Notes: generated by a model from the sequence alone, not told the origin. DNA of 64,000 bases from Lewinellaceae bacterium (GCA_020636025.1 JACJYQ010000007.1:124001-188000); one strand, 5' to 3'. Counted from the stretch's first letter, positions 43,906 to 54,071 are shown. Numbers and translations: made by a program.

Positions 43906-45573
43906 TTACAATTTAGTTCTCCAGCGAGGATCGCCGGTGTCGTATTTACCTGCGAAACCTGAATCCTTGAAGTGGAAATCCATGGTATCATATGGATCTG
44001 CCCAAAGGCTGGCTGCCGGTCCACTGTAAGTCAGTGCTGGGAAACCAGGGATTTCAGAACCTGCAGTAAAACCAAAGTCACCGGTAGCATAGGTGTTCAC
44101 GATGTTGAAGCTGGTGGCTTCAAGTCCGGCATACAAGCCTCTCACATTAAGGTTGCCAGTCATGCCTTCATCCCATGCATGTCCCCAAACGGTATTGGTG
44201 ATGGTTACACCATTCAACACGTTGCTGAGCGTTCCTGCTGCACCTCTCCAGCGGAATACAATGCCATCCGGGTCTGCTAATTCGCTTATTGTACAACCAT
44301 CAATGGTCAATGACTGACTGTTTGTACGGGTTTGCAGGAATGCGTGAATTTTGGTAAATGTGCTGTTCGTGAATGAGATATCATCAAAAGCGGCATTTCC
44401 TGCGCCATCGGTGTCAGCAGTAAATACACCATAACCTCCAATGTGATGCACGATGCAATTGTTGATGGTATAGTTGTGTACAAATACTTTAGACCTGATA
44501 CGAATGATACCTCGGAAAGTATTGATGATGCAATTATCAAAAGTTAACTCACCGATGTTCGTATCCGTAGAGTTGTTCGGATTGAACACATAATCTCCAC
44601 CTATATCTTCACCGCGCAATTCCAGATCGATGAAACGGATGTGACCAACGGTAGCACCATCAGCGATGTTCCAGTTGCCTGTTGTGAACAAAATGGCTTT
44701 CTGCGTGCCAAATCCATAAGCACCGCGAATGGTGATGGACTTATCCAATGGATCGGAAGGCAGGTTGTACTGGAAGCCTTTCTTAACCACAATGATCTGT
44801 CCGTCGGCAGCACCGGCAACAGCGGTGCTTACGGCATCAACATCTTCGGAAGTACTCAGGTCAATCACATTTGGATCGGTAAGATCAACACCGGCTGGCA
44901 GGGTAACAAAAGTTTCCCAACCGCGCAGGGTTGTGCCGCTGTAAATGGCGATCTGGTAAGCAGTTTCAGGAGAAAGACCAGTAACGATGAATTCTCCGTT
45001 TGCCTGTCCAGTGGCATCTACATCATATTCAGCGATGGGGGAAGACAATTGCAAATCCGCGGGCGTAAAGGTTTTGATCTTGGTAACTGCAGCGCCTGAA
45101 ACCTGCCAGGAAACGCGGGCAGCTACGTCAATCACATCATCCACAGAAGGGATGTTCATGATGGATGGGAAACGCTCTGTACGAACATTTCCAAGATCAG
45201 ATACTTTACTGTCGTATTGTGGATCTGAAGCATGGGCTGTAACTCGAACCTGATACAGGGTGTTCCACAACAGAGATTCTCCGTTGAGTACATCGCTGTT
45301 GATGATCACATAACTGGTATCTGAATCAAATGTGTAATCAAGGGTAGCAAATGTATCACGGCTCACTTCAAGAGTGTAAGAAACCGCTTCGCGAATATTG
45401 CCCATATTCACGATAATGGTATTGAGCTCGGCGGTGAGTTCTTCATTCAGCACCGGGCGGAAGAGGCGGGTCTTTTCATAGATCTCCTCTTTTTTACAAG
45501 CGCTGATTATGACTGTAAACACAGTAAGCATAATGAGGAGCGCTCTGCTTATTTTAAAAATATTGAATTGCAT
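43906..45573 (-). CDS. DUF5123/DUF4957-type surface lipoprotein of the pectin locus
   Basis: The 555-aa protein has a lipobox ending ISAC (about residue 26). Fibronectin-like regions (about 40-240) precede a right-handed beta-helix (about 270-555) with repeated short NCIV/NSTF/NTYA turns, the layout of DUF5123/DUF4957 proteins found after SusD in pectin loci. It lacks obvious PL1 catalytic motifs, so a pectin-binding role on the cell surface is the likelier guess. It sits 26 bp after susD, last in the operon before a strong terminator. Confidence 0.82.
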   Translation of the reverse strand: MQFNIFKISRALLIMLTVFTVIISACKKEEIYEKTRLFRPVLNEELTAELNTIIVNMGNIREAVSYTLEVSRDTFATLDYTFDSDTSYVIINSDVLNGESLLWNTLYQVRVTAHASDPQYDSKVSDLGNVRTERFPSIMNIPSVDDVIDVAARVSWQVSGAAVTKIKTFTPADLQLSSPIAEYDVDATGQANGEFIVTGLSPETAYQIAIYSGTTLRGWETFVTLPAGVDLTDPNVIDLSTSEDVDAVSTAVAGAADGQIIVVKKGFQYNLPSDPLDKSITIRGAYGFGTQKAILFTTGNWNIADGATVGHIRFIDLELRGEDIGGDYVFNPNNSTDTNIGELTFDNCIINTFRGIIRIRSKVFVHNYTINNCIVHHIGGYGVFTADTDGAGNAAFDDISFTNSTFTKIHAFLQTRTNSQSLTIDGCTISELADPDGIVFRWRGAAGTLSNVLNGVTITNTVWGHAWDEGMTGNLNVRGLYAGLEATSFNIVNTYATGDFGFTAGSEIPGFPALTYSGPAASLWADPYDTMDFHFKDSGFAGKYDTGDPRWRTKL

Positions 45574-45599
45574 ATTTCTTGTTTTAATGATTTGCAGAA

Positions 45600-47411
45600 T
45601 TAGAATCCGTACCCGTCATTTTTAAGGGTACCCTGGCTATTGGTGATCGCTTCTTCCGGGATAGGGAAGATGTAGCGAACGATGCCAGGAGCAGGACCTT
45701 CATCAATGTAGTTTCTCCAGTCCTTAGTGATCCACTGCTGGTAAGTAGTGGCATCGCTATGCAGGCCGATCAGCCATGACTCTCTGGTCCAGGAAGCATC
45801 TGCATCCGGAATCTTATGGTTTGGGTTAAGTACGGTAAAGTGACCGCTCGCGTCGAGCTTCCAGTAGATGTAATCCGGCAAAGTTCCTGTACCATTAAAG
45901 GCATCATCAGCCATTTGCTTCAGACCAGCTACTGTTTCGGCCATTTTGTCGGAGTAGATACCCCAGCGAATAAGCTCGTATTTGCGAATCATTTCACCGC
46001 CGAATTCCCAGGCTCTTTCATTTACCAGCGCATTGAAGAATGACTGCTTATCCGTAGAAACGGAAGTCACGTAATTGTCCACTTTTTCTGCCCAGTTAGA
46101 AGAATCAAAGGCGCGATAGCGGACTCTCTTCATAGCATCCTGTGCAGATGCGGTTGGACCATTCAATTCGTTTTCTGCTTCTGCATACATCAATAAAACA
46201 TCTGAGTAGCGCATCATTGGCCAGTTGATACCGGTTCCTTTTGCACTGGATACACCAGGACCTTTGTCGAGGAAATAACGGCTCCATTTTCCCTGAGAAA
46301 TATTGGAAACGCCACCACCTACAAATTCCTCTACGAAATTGGTGTTCACCTGGTAATAAGCACAGGTTACATCGCGACGTAGATCCATAGTGTCAAAGGA
46401 GTAGAAGTAAGTTGGTGGAATGGCCATGTAGTTGTTACCTGAGCCATAATCATGTGTTGCTGTAGCTCCACCTTGTACGGTGATGCCAATGTTCCAACCC
46501 ACATCGCCATTGCCGATTGCAAAGGGTACTTCAAACAAGACTTCTGAATTCAGTGGAGAAATGAACTTACACTGATTCAGGAATACCTGACGGAAATCTG
46601 TTGGCAACTCACGGTCTTTCAAATTGATCAGTTTCTCTGTGTAGTCTTTTGCAATCTGATAGTACTGCTGGTAGTCAGAAGGACGATCCATTGTCAGGTC
46701 AGGCTTCAGATACCAACCGGCACGTTGCAGCGCGATCCGGGCAATAAGCGCAATGGTGTATTCACGGTTAACCTGCTCAATGCCATAAGGAGATTCGTCG
46801 CCCCAAAGCATGTCACCTTCGATATTCTTCATATCCTCGATCACTTCTGTCAAAATCACATTGCGATCCTGCTTAGGCAGGAAGAAGTCATTACCGGCTT
46901 TAGGCGCCTGGCGCACATCCGGAACATCACCAAAGTAGTAAACAAGCATGCTGTACCAGAAGGCACGAAGCGTGTAGGCTTCACCCAGCATATTGTGCAT
47001 CAAACGATTGGTCAGCACGTCACCTGAGTTCAGCGCACCGCTTGATTCGATGCCATCAATACAAATATTGGCATCGCGAATGGCGGTGTATGCAGCATTC
47101 CAGAACTGGCGAAGATCGCCGTTGCTGGAAAGGGCATTCAGATCCCAGATCTGATAACGATCACTAGAGCTTGTCCAGCCGCTGGATCGCTCAATGTCTG
47201 TGTTCCCGGTCATGTTATTTGACAAACGGGAACGGAATCCATCCACGCCAAATTGAACATAAATGGCGTTCACACCTTTTCTGGCATCATCCACATTGGA
47301 AAATACGTACTGGGTGTCAAAGGTGGATATAGAGTCTGGATTTAAGAAGTCTTTGCACGAAGGCATCATCAGAGCCAGCCCGGCAAGGATCATATAAATT
47401 CTCAGTTTCAT
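45600..47411 (-). CDS. SusD/RagB family surface glycan-binding lipoprotein
   Basis: The 603-aa lipoprotein (lipobox MPSC near residue 19) caps the SusC transporter and binds the oligosaccharide. Typical SusD signs are SCKDFLNPD, DDARKGVNAIYVQFG, the TPR-like helical core (LRAFWYSMLVYYFGDVP), and the C-terminal INWPMMRYSDVLLMYAEAEN and RVRYRAF segments. It follows susC by 28 bp. In this locus the expected ligand is a galacturonan or pectin fragment, which is inferred from the neighbours. Confidence 0.95.
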   Translation of the reverse strand: MKLRIYMILAGLALMMPSCKDFLNPDSISTFDTQYVFSNVDDARKGVNAIYVQFGVDGFRSRLSNNMTGNTDIERSSGWTSSSDRYQIWDLNALSSNGDLRQFWNAAYTAIRDANICIDGIESSGALNSGDVLTNRLMHNMLGEAYTLRAFWYSMLVYYFGDVPDVRQAPKAGNDFFLPKQDRNVILTEVIEDMKNIEGDMLWGDESPYGIEQVNREYTIALIARIALQRAGWYLKPDLTMDRPSDYQQYYQIAKDYTEKLINLKDRELPTDFRQVFLNQCKFISPLNSEVLFEVPFAIGNGDVGWNIGITVQGGATATHDYGSGNNYMAIPPTYFYSFDTMDLRRDVTCAYYQVNTNFVEEFVGGGVSNISQGKWSRYFLDKGPGVSSAKGTGINWPMMRYSDVLLMYAEAENELNGPTASAQDAMKRVRYRAFDSSNWAEKVDNYVTSVSTDKQSFFNALVNERAWEFGGEMIRKYELIRWGIYSDKMAETVAGLKQMADDAFNGTGTLPDYIYWKLDASGHFTVLNPNHKIPDADASWTRESWLIGLHSDATTYQQWITKDWRNYIDEGPAPGIVRYIFPIPEEAITNSQGTLKNDGYGF

Positions 47412-47439
47412 AATAATTTCTTTTTTGTGTGAATTCTGT

Positions 47440-50400
47440 TTAGAAAGTTACGTTGAGGCCAAACGTATAGGAGCGACTTCTAGGGAATGAAGAATAGTCA
47501 ACACCTGGAGTCAGCGCAGTATAGGCTGAGTTTCTGGTGGTACTAACTTCAGGATCGTAACCAGAGTACTTGGTCCAGATATGGAGGTTGTTACCGGTTA
47601 CATACAAGCGCAAGTTAGATATTCCTACGTGTGAAGTCAAGTGTTTTGGCAAAGTATATCCAACGCTTACATTGTTTAGACGGATGAATGAACCGTCTTC
47701 AACTGCCCAACTGTGGATAACTGCCTGTGCTACACCATAGCTGTAGTGCGACCAAATATTTTTACCCTCGTTCATACGAGCCAACTGATCCAGATCTGTT
47801 ACTACTTCACCAGGTGTTCCGGTATAAGAACCATCAACATCAATGTATGTGAAGCGGTTATCTGAACTCATGGTGGTCAACAGGTTTCCATAAGTGATAC
47901 GACGGAACTGGTTGTACTGGATTTTACCTGTGTTGTACACGTCGTTTCCGTAAGAATAGTTAAAGAAGACAGAGGCGTCAATGCCTTTCCATCTTGCATC
48001 AAATCCAAAACCACCCTGGTGTTTAGGCAATGTGTTGCCGATCACCTGACGGTCGTCGCTGTTGATAACGCCATCATTATTCAGATCCTTAAGTTTCAGG
48101 AATCCAGGACGAAGATTCTGATTGCCGACGGTAGCGCCAGAGTTTGCAATGCCGTCTTTCAACACATAAGTGTCAGTTGAGGCATCGTAGCTTGTAAAGT
48201 CATCTGTGGTATAGAAACCATCTGTTACATAACCGTAAATGTCACCCAGGGTACCACCCACTTCCAAATAGAAATCGTTCTGATCTTTCAGGTCAGTGCT
48301 GGCCCAGTTAGACTGGAAAAAGCGAGAATCAGTACCATCCAGATCAACCACTTTGGCTTGGTTAAAACCAATGTTAAAATTAGCAGAGAAAGAGAAGTCG
48401 CGGCGGTCAACAACATAGGCTGTAAGGCCAAGCTCAACACCCTGATTTGAAGTGGTTCCAATGTTGTTCCACTGAGTAGAGAAACCGGTGTTGGATGGAA
48501 TGGCCGACTGAAGCAGCAAGTCACGGGTTGTATTCTTGTAGAAATCAAGCGCACCGGCGATTTTGCCTTGTGCCAGGGTGAAATCAAGACCGATGTTGCG
48601 GTTTACAGTTGTTTCCCATTTAAGATCAGGGTTGTACAACGTGCTTCCTGAAGGAGTGTAGTATGGATTGGTAGTATTGCCAAAACCAGGACCCCGCAGT
48701 GTAGCGCCTACAAACAGGAATTGGGTGGCTGTAGGATCAATGCGGTCGTTACCGGTTTCACCGTAACTGGCGCGAAGTTTCAACTCATTAATGAAGGTGA
48801 CATCCTGCAGGAAGGATTCTTCAGAGATTTTCCATCCAAGGGCAACAGCCGGGAAAAAGCCGAGGCGGTTGCCTTCTGAGAACTTACTGGAAGCGTCTGA
48901 ACGGCCGGTTAACGTGAGTAGGTACTTGTTGTTCAACTGATAGTTGACACGGCCGAAGAAAGAAAGACGGTTGGAATTTGTATAGTCCTGAGTAGAGTGT
49001 GTTGTTGAAGTGGCAAAGGCCATATTAGCAAACAACTCTTCTGGCGTAATTGAACTGCGGAATCCAAATCCACGGAGGAAATCGTTGGTTCCACCATTGG
49101 AATAAATCTCATGACCAACCAAAACATCCAGATTCTGATTTCTCAGATTGTCAAAACGATAAAATGCGGTGTTCAACCAGCGGTAAGAGAAGTTTTCATT
49201 GGTTGTTTTATCACCAAGTGGCAAACTTCCGCCGTCATTAAATGACAAGCTGGTCAATGGTCCATAGAAACGAAGGTCTTTGTCAAAAGTCTTGGAACCT
49301 GTAATGGTAGATTGAAGATCCAGGTTATCCAACACTGACCATTTCAACGCTGCACTGAGGTTGTAATCATTTACTTTGCGCTTGCGCCAATCCTGTTTTA
49401 CCAGTTCAATCGGATTGGTCAAACTCTTAATAAAGGTTACATAATCATCACTTCCTGCGGCTGCATTTAGATCGAGATCCAGTTCGTCGGCAATACCATT
49501 TACCGGACGAGTTTGTACGGCATCTTTGATGTTCACAGAAGTATTACCTGAAGTTCCTTTACCATCAATTTCAGTATCGGTGATCCTGGCAATGGCGTCG
49601 AAAGTAAGTTTCTTGTTGATTTTCTGATTCAATTTGAAATTCAACACGTTACGGTTGTATCCTGAGCCAAGCAGAAGTCCTTCATCATTATTATTGGTAA
49701 GACTCAGGCTGATCTTGGTATTATCTGTACCGCCGCTTAAACCAATGTTGTGATACTGCGACAATTTCGGATCGCCAAACAGTTCATCCTGCCAATCGGT
49801 AGGCTTCTTCTGCTTGTAGAGCTCTAAATCATCATATTTGCCAAAGAACTTCTCGAAGTTGCGAAGATCAGCCTCGGAACGCAGTTTGGCATACTCGTAA
49901 TTCGCCAGTGCGAACTCGTAGGGATCAAGCACTTCGTATTTTCTGTCTTGAGGCAACTGCTTGAATTGTGCCCATCCGTTGTAGGTAACAGAAATTTTAC
50001 CTGGCAATGGACGCTTGGTGGTGATTACCACAACACCGTTGGAAGCCTGCGCACCATAAATGGCTGTTGCCGAAGCATCTTTCAAGACACTGATGCTTTC
50101 GATATCCGAAGGTGGAATGTCGCGGATGCTGTTTACAATAAATCCGTCCACTACAAACAAAGGTGAATTGTCCTGTGTAATGGATCCGCCACCACGAACA
50201 CGGATAACCACTTCGGCATCAGGAGAGCCATCTGTGGTTAAAACCCGTACACCAGGCAGGCGGCCGGTGATGGCCTGTTCTGCACTGGCAACCGGGATGG
50301 CAGCCAGTTTTTCACCTGAAATGGTGGCAACGGAACCGGTCAGGTCAGACTTTTTAACCGTTCCGTATCCAACAACCACAACTTCGTCGAGGAGGCTGGA

Positions 50401-50703
50401 ACTGGTTTCCATAACTACCTGAAGGTTACGGCTGTTTCCAACAGCAACATACTGAGTGGCGTAACCTGTATAGGTGACCACCAGCGTATCGGTGCTGGAT
50501 GCTCTGATTTCAAAATGACCGTCAATGTCGGTGGATGTACCATTGGTGGTATTTTGCACCACTACAGTAACCCCGATCAAGGGCTCATTTTCATTGGAAA
50601 CCACGTTTCCGCTTACCATATTTTGTCCGAAGGCAGAGAAACTCCCCCAAGCGGTAAGGAGCATCAGCAGGACCAATGGTTTTTGTAAAAATTTGAATTT
50701 CAT
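47440..50703 (-). CDS. SusC/RagA family TonB-linked outer membrane transporter
   Basis: The 1087-aa protein has a signal peptide, a carboxypeptidase-like domain (VSGNVVSNENEPLIGVTVVV, about residues 30-110), a TonB box-like DEVVVVGYGTVKKSDLTGSV region, a plug with LPGVRVLTTDGSP and GGGSITQDNSPLFVVDGFIV, and a 22-strand barrel ending in an aromatic residue. It pairs with SusD to import oligosaccharides with energy from TonB. It is the first gene of the operon; the long 405-bp gap upstream carries a LacI-type palindrome. Confidence 0.96.
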   Translation of the reverse strand: MKFKFLQKPLVLLMLLTAWGSFSAFGQNMVSGNVVSNENEPLIGVTVVVQNTTNGTSTDIDGHFEIRASSTDTLVVTYTGYATQYVAVGNSRNLQVVMETSSSLLDEVVVVGYGTVKKSDLTGSVATISGEKLAAIPVASAEQAITGRLPGVRVLTTDGSPDAEVVIRVRGGGSITQDNSPLFVVDGFIVNSIRDIPPSDIESISVLKDASATAIYGAQASNGVVVITTKRPLPGKISVTYNGWAQFKQLPQDRKYEVLDPYEFALANYEYAKLRSEADLRNFEKFFGKYDDLELYKQKKPTDWQDELFGDPKLSQYHNIGLSGGTDNTKISLSLTNNNDEGLLLGSGYNRNVLNFKLNQKINKKLTFDAIARITDTEIDGKGTSGNTSVNIKDAVQTRPVNGIADELDLDLNAAAGSDDYVTFIKSLTNPIELVKQDWRKRKVNDYNLSAALKWSVLDNLDLQSTITGSKTFDKDLRFYGPLTSLSFNDGGSLPLGDKTTNENFSYRWLNTAFYRFDNLRNQNLDVLVGHEIYSNGGTNDFLRGFGFRSSITPEELFANMAFATSTTHSTQDYTNSNRLSFFGRVNYQLNNKYLLTLTGRSDASSKFSEGNRLGFFPAVALGWKISEESFLQDVTFINELKLRASYGETGNDRIDPTATQFLFVGATLRGPGFGNTTNPYYTPSGSTLYNPDLKWETTVNRNIGLDFTLAQGKIAGALDFYKNTTRDLLLQSAIPSNTGFSTQWNNIGTTSNQGVELGLTAYVVDRRDFSFSANFNIGFNQAKVVDLDGTDSRFFQSNWASTDLKDQNDFYLEVGGTLGDIYGYVTDGFYTTDDFTSYDASTDTYVLKDGIANSGATVGNQNLRPGFLKLKDLNNDGVINSDDRQVIGNTLPKHQGGFGFDARWKGIDASVFFNYSYGNDVYNTGKIQYNQFRRITYGNLLTTMSSDNRFTYIDVDGSYTGTPGEVVTDLDQLARMNEGKNIWSHYSYGVAQAVIHSWAVEDGSFIRLNNVSVGYTLPKHLTSHVGISNLRLYVTGNNLHIWTKYSGYDPEVSTTRNSAYTALTPGVDYSSFPRSRSYTFGLNVTF

Positions 50704-50987
50704 AGAAAAGGTTCGTTAATTGAAAAATAATCATTCTTGCCCTTAGGGAAATGAAGAAATCAATTCCATGTAAGGGCGTCCGTTAATGTAAAGTGCAGTA
50801 AATGGGGCAGGCTCTGTAGGTGAATATTACTTGATAGAAGCGTCCTCTCTCAGGACAATAAATTCCGTTCTTTTGATTGGCGAAATGCAAATAATATTTA
50901 TTGAAATTTGCCTTAAGCCATCGAAAGTTAGGTTTTGGGAAGTGTTCCGCAGTTAGAAATTTGCATATTTTTTTACGCAATCGTTAT

Positions 50988-51001
50988 CGGGAACGTTCCC
51001 G
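50988..51001. promoter_or_regulatory. LacI-type operator palindrome upstream of susC
   Basis: CGGGAACGTTCCCG is a perfect 14-bp palindrome with an AACGTT core, the centre typical of LacI-family operators. It sits 285 bp upstream of the susC ATG and 108 bp past the pectinesterase stop. No LacI regulator gene is in the window, so the factor is unidentified. Confidence 0.55.
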
Positions 51002-51051
51002 GAAATGCCAGTTCTCAGACCAAAAGCAGGCAAATAGTGATGCCAAAGGCA

Positions 51052-51069
51052 AAGCGCCTGAAGGCGTTT
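51052..51069 (-). terminator. Possible terminator after the pectinesterase gene
   Basis: A 7-bp stem with one G-T pair (51052-51058 with 51063-51069) and a TGAA tetraloop lies 40 bp past the stop at 51109. The following minus-strand sequence is TTTGCCTTTGG, a weak T tract. Confidence 0.4.
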
Positions 51070-51108
51070 GGAAGACTCCATAGAGCGGGGATGTCTAAAT
51101 CTGCTAAC

Positions 51109-52119
51109 TTATTGGTGTGAAGAAATCCAGTCGGCGTTGTTGAAACTGCCTCCAGGCAGCGTTCCGAGTATTTTGTTGAGGCTGTAATATCTGGCTTCCC
51201 TTCTTCTTAATTGAAGGCTCCAGCTTACTCTGTCAGCGGCGCCTGATCCGGGTCCTGTATTCCCGAATTCAGCATAATAAGCGGTTTTATTGTGATCTGT
51301 ACCCGACCAGTTTTGCCAACCTTCCGGGGCGATATGAGCTCCAAAATAGCAGTGTAAATAGGCTACACGTGCATATTTCCTCCAGGGTCGACCCAAATAC
51401 ACCTTGTCGACATTGTCAGCAGCTGTAAGCCTGCAATTCCTGAAAACAAAACCAAATTTGTTTGCTTCTGGTGTGCTTGCTGCAGTAATGTAAGAATTGC
51501 TTTTGCTGTGGATCTGGCAACTGTCAAATAAAACAACAGCTTCTCCAAAGATGAAATCAGTAGTCCCTTCGATGTAACATTGGGTGAAGTATTGACGACT
51601 GTGAGTCCCTGCTGTATACAAGGTATCCTGATTGCCCTTGATACGGCAGTTTTTGAAAACACAGCGATCAGCTTCAACTGCCAGGGCAATGGCTTGTCCA
51701 ACCGGTCCTGCAGTATTTTCGATGCTCAGGTTTTCTGCCCGGAAGTCTTCACCTTCTACGAGTAGTGTCGCCGTGTAAAACGTGCTGTTTCGACCCAGGT
51801 CAATTTTTTTGAAATGGTCATCCCAGGTGATTTTGGTTGTTTCTGCATTTTCCCCTTTCAGGGTAATATTGGTATTCCAGGAAGGGACACGCACTTTCTC
51901 ACGGTAAATGCCAGCTTTAATGTAAATGGTAATCCGTTTATCTGGAAAGGCTTTGGCGCTGTAAATCGCCTCCTGAATACTCCTGTAGTCTCCACTTCCA
52001 TCTTGCGCAACGGTGATTTCAGTGGCGTATTGAGCTTTCAGCGGTTGAGCAACAATGAGAAATAGAAAAATAAGACCCCAAATATGCGCTAACGTAAAAC
52101 TGACCTTGCCAGACTTCAT
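51109..52119 (-). CDS. Pectin methylesterase CE8 (second of pair)
   Basis: The 336-aa enzyme is read from ATG 52119, one base after the upstream stop, giving the signal peptide MKSGKVSFTLAHIWGLIFLF. It has VAQDGSGDYRSIQEAI, AGPVGQAIAL, GNQDTLYTAG, GTTDFIFGEAVVLF and YLGRPWRKYA, the CE8 signature with the two Gln, two catalytic Asp and the Arg. It hydrolyses methyl esters of homogalacturonan so that pectate lyases can act. It is probably translationally coupled to the first pectinesterase. Confidence 0.94.
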   Translation of the reverse strand: MKSGKVSFTLAHIWGLIFLFLIVAQPLKAQYATEITVAQDGSGDYRSIQEAIYSAKAFPDKRITIYIKAGIYREKVRVPSWNTNITLKGENAETTKITWDDHFKKIDLGRNSTFYTATLLVEGEDFRAENLSIENTAGPVGQAIALAVEADRCVFKNCRIKGNQDTLYTAGTHSRQYFTQCYIEGTTDFIFGEAVVLFDSCQIHSKSNSYITAASTPEANKFGFVFRNCRLTAADNVDKVYLGRPWRKYARVAYLHCYFGAHIAPEGWQNWSGTDHNKTAYYAEFGNTGPGSGAADRVSWSLQLRRREARYYSLNKILGTLPGGSFNNADWISSHQ

Positions 52120-52120
52120 G

Positions 52121-53083
52121 CTATTCATTTGGATTCCAGCCGGCCAACACATTTTCAAGGCTGTATTTTGCTGCTTCTTCACTGCTTAATACATGAGCCC
52201 ATTTCACTCTTTGGGCATCGCTTGCTCCGGCACCTGAACTGTTGTATTCAGCATAATAAGCCGTTTTTTCATTTTCTTCCTTGCGCCAGTTGTCCCAACC
52301 TTCCGGGCGGATCAAATCACCCAGCTCACAATTCAAATAAACTACTTTGGCATAAGGCCGCCATGGTCTTCCCAGATAAAAGGAGTGTTTGTCTGCATTG
52401 CCGGTGATTGTACAATCGCGAAATACAAAGCCATATTCGGTTTGTTCCTCAGTGGAGGCCGCCGTCAGGTATCCCCCGGATTTGCCGTATATGGTACAGC
52501 TGTCGAACAAGCCGGTTGACCAGCCAAAAATGAAATCGACTGTGCCTTCTATGTAACAGTTCTTGAAATACTGTCGGCTGTTTTTGCCGTGCAGATACAG
52601 GGTATCCTGAAAACCCAGAAAGCGGCAGTTCTCAAATTTGAGCCGATCGCCATCGGTGCGTACAGCAACGGCTTGACCTACAGGGCCTGCACTGTTTTCA
52701 AAAGTGATGTTCTTTGCTTCGAATCCATCACCGTACACAAAAAAAGACGCGGAGCCCGATGTGCCGATGTTTTCCCCGAATTTGTTTTGCCTGCTGGCAT
52801 AATCATCAAAAGTCAGGATGGTCTTCTCCACATCTTCCCCGATAAAGGAGACATTGGTGGCAGTGGAAGGTAGTAGGAGTTTTTCTTTATACGTACCGTT
52901 TTTGATATAAATGACGGTCCTTTTTGCCCTTAGCGGTGGCACGGCATTGATGGCATCCTGCACTCGTGTAAAATCACCACTTCCGTCAGCGGCCACCACG
53001 AAATCCGGTTTTACACGAACTTCAGTATGGTGGGGGTGAATTTGAACCGTGTTGAGCAAAAACAACAGCAATATCTGTTTCAT
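52121..53083 (-). CDS. Pectin methylesterase CE8 (first of pair)
   Basis: The 320-aa enzyme has a short hydrophobic export segment (residues 3-12) and the CE8 right-handed beta-helix. VAADGSGDFTRVQDAI, AGPVGQAVAV, GFQDTLYLHG, GTVDFIFGWSTGLF and YLGRPWRPYA contain the conserved Gln, catalytic Asp and Arg residues. Together with its neighbour it removes pectin methyl esters. It follows an esterase gene by 22 bp and shares the operon's strand. The signal is short, so cell location (periplasm) is inferred. Confidence 0.94.
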   Translation of the reverse strand: MKQILLLFLLNTVQIHPHHTEVRVKPDFVVAADGSGDFTRVQDAINAVPPLRAKRTVIYIKNGTYKEKLLLPSTATNVSFIGEDVEKTILTFDDYASRQNKFGENIGTSGSASFFVYGDGFEAKNITFENSAGPVGQAVAVRTDGDRLKFENCRFLGFQDTLYLHGKNSRQYFKNCYIEGTVDFIFGWSTGLFDSCTIYGKSGGYLTAASTEEQTEYGFVFRDCTITGNADKHSFYLGRPWRPYAKVVYLNCELGDLIRPEGWDNWRKEENEKTAYYAEYNSSGAGASDAQRVKWAHVLSSEEAAKYSLENVLAGWNPNE

Positions 53084-53105
53084 AAAAGGGATGATTTCAA
53101 ATGTT

Positions 53106-54071
53106 TTAGAACACTTTTTTTAAGAAGTCAGTACTGTATGTAAAGGTTTCTTCAAACCAGGGGTGCACGGTCCAGAACGAATGCGGAGAATCTGGAATTT
53201 CGTGCACTTCATAGTAGGTACCCGCTTTAGTCAATATTTTAATCATATCGTCCCTTCCGGCGTGAAAACGGGGTGCGGCAGAATTCACAAATAAAAATGG
53301 GGGTATGTGCTCATTGGCATATTCAAGAGCAGAGGCCGCTTTCCAGTTTGTCCAGTTTTCTGTTCGTGAGCCATCAAGCCATTTGGAGGCGGCTTTTCCT
53401 TCTGCATCCGCTTCAGGGTGGACAAATGAAACAATGCCGTCAATACTCAATACTGCCTGAACTTCACTGGAAAATTCAGCATAACCTTCATCGCCTTCCA
53501 TAGACTTCAAGCCATTTGTTGCAGCGATCAGAGCCGCTAGTTGGGCGCCGGCAGAGCATCCATACACTGCTATTTTTTTCGGATTAATTCCGTATTCAGC
53601 AGCATGTGCCCGAATCCACCGAACAGCAGCTTTTAAATCGTACACGGCAGCAGGGAATATGGCTTCCGGACTCAGGCGATACTCCACCGGAATGGTAACA
53701 TAACCCCTGGCAGCCAGTTGCTGAGCCATGGGAACCTCCATTTCCTTGCTGCCCGAACTCCAGCCACCTCCGTGGATCATCAATATAGCCGGACAACCTT
53801 TTCGCTTCTTTTTGGCCGGAGAAAAAATGTCGAGATGCAGTTCCCGTTCGCCGAGTTTGGCGTACACAACATTTCGCTTTTCGCCTACGCCTTTTGGCAA
53901 AGATTCATGAATGGGCGTTACCTGAGTATGACGTTTCAGGAGATGCTTGTAAGAGCTGTAAAGCGTATAGGAAGTGTCTCTGGGAAAGTCAGCAGTTTGG
54001 GCAACAAGCCTGTGTCGCGACGTGCCCAAACAAATAATAATCAATACCTGTATCCCAAGTTGAAACCTCAT
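53106..54071 (-). CDS. Alpha/beta hydrolase, probable carbohydrate acetyl esterase
   Basis: The 321-aa protein is read from ATG 54071 (MRFQLGIQVLIIICLG signal region). The lipase/esterase fold shows the oxyanion HGGGWSSGS, the nucleophile elbow YGCSAGAQLAAL (GxSxG with Cys before Ser), RLSPEAIFPAAVYDLKAAVR, and a C-terminal PDSPHSFW with the catalytic His. It resembles BD-FAE-type and hormone-sensitive-lipase-like carbohydrate esterases. Removal of acetyl groups from pectin or side chains fits the locus. It lies 7 bp after the GH43 gene. Confidence 0.87.
   Translation of the reverse strand: MRFQLGIQVLIIICLGTSRHRLVAQTADFPRDTSYTLYSSYKHLLKRHTQVTPIHESLPKGVGEKRNVVYAKLGERELHLDIFSPAKKKRKGCPAILMIHGGGWSSGSKEMEVPMAQQLAARGYVTIPVEYRLSPEAIFPAAVYDLKAAVRWIRAHAAEYGINPKKIAVYGCSAGAQLAALIAATNGLKSMEGDEGYAEFSSEVQAVLSIDGIVSFVHPEADAEGKAASKWLDGSRTENWTNWKAASALEYANEHIPPFLFVNSAAPRFHAGRDDMIKILTKAGTYYEVHEIPDSPHSFWTVHPWFEETFTYSTDFLKKVF

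Larger units (their letters stand above)
50704..51108. other. 405-bp regulatory gap between pectinesterase and susC operons
   Basis: It holds a hairpin at 51052-51069, the palindrome at 50988-51001, and several CAAA words near 50887 and 51031, none an exact minus-strand -7 element. No gene is credible in it. Confidence 0.55.
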
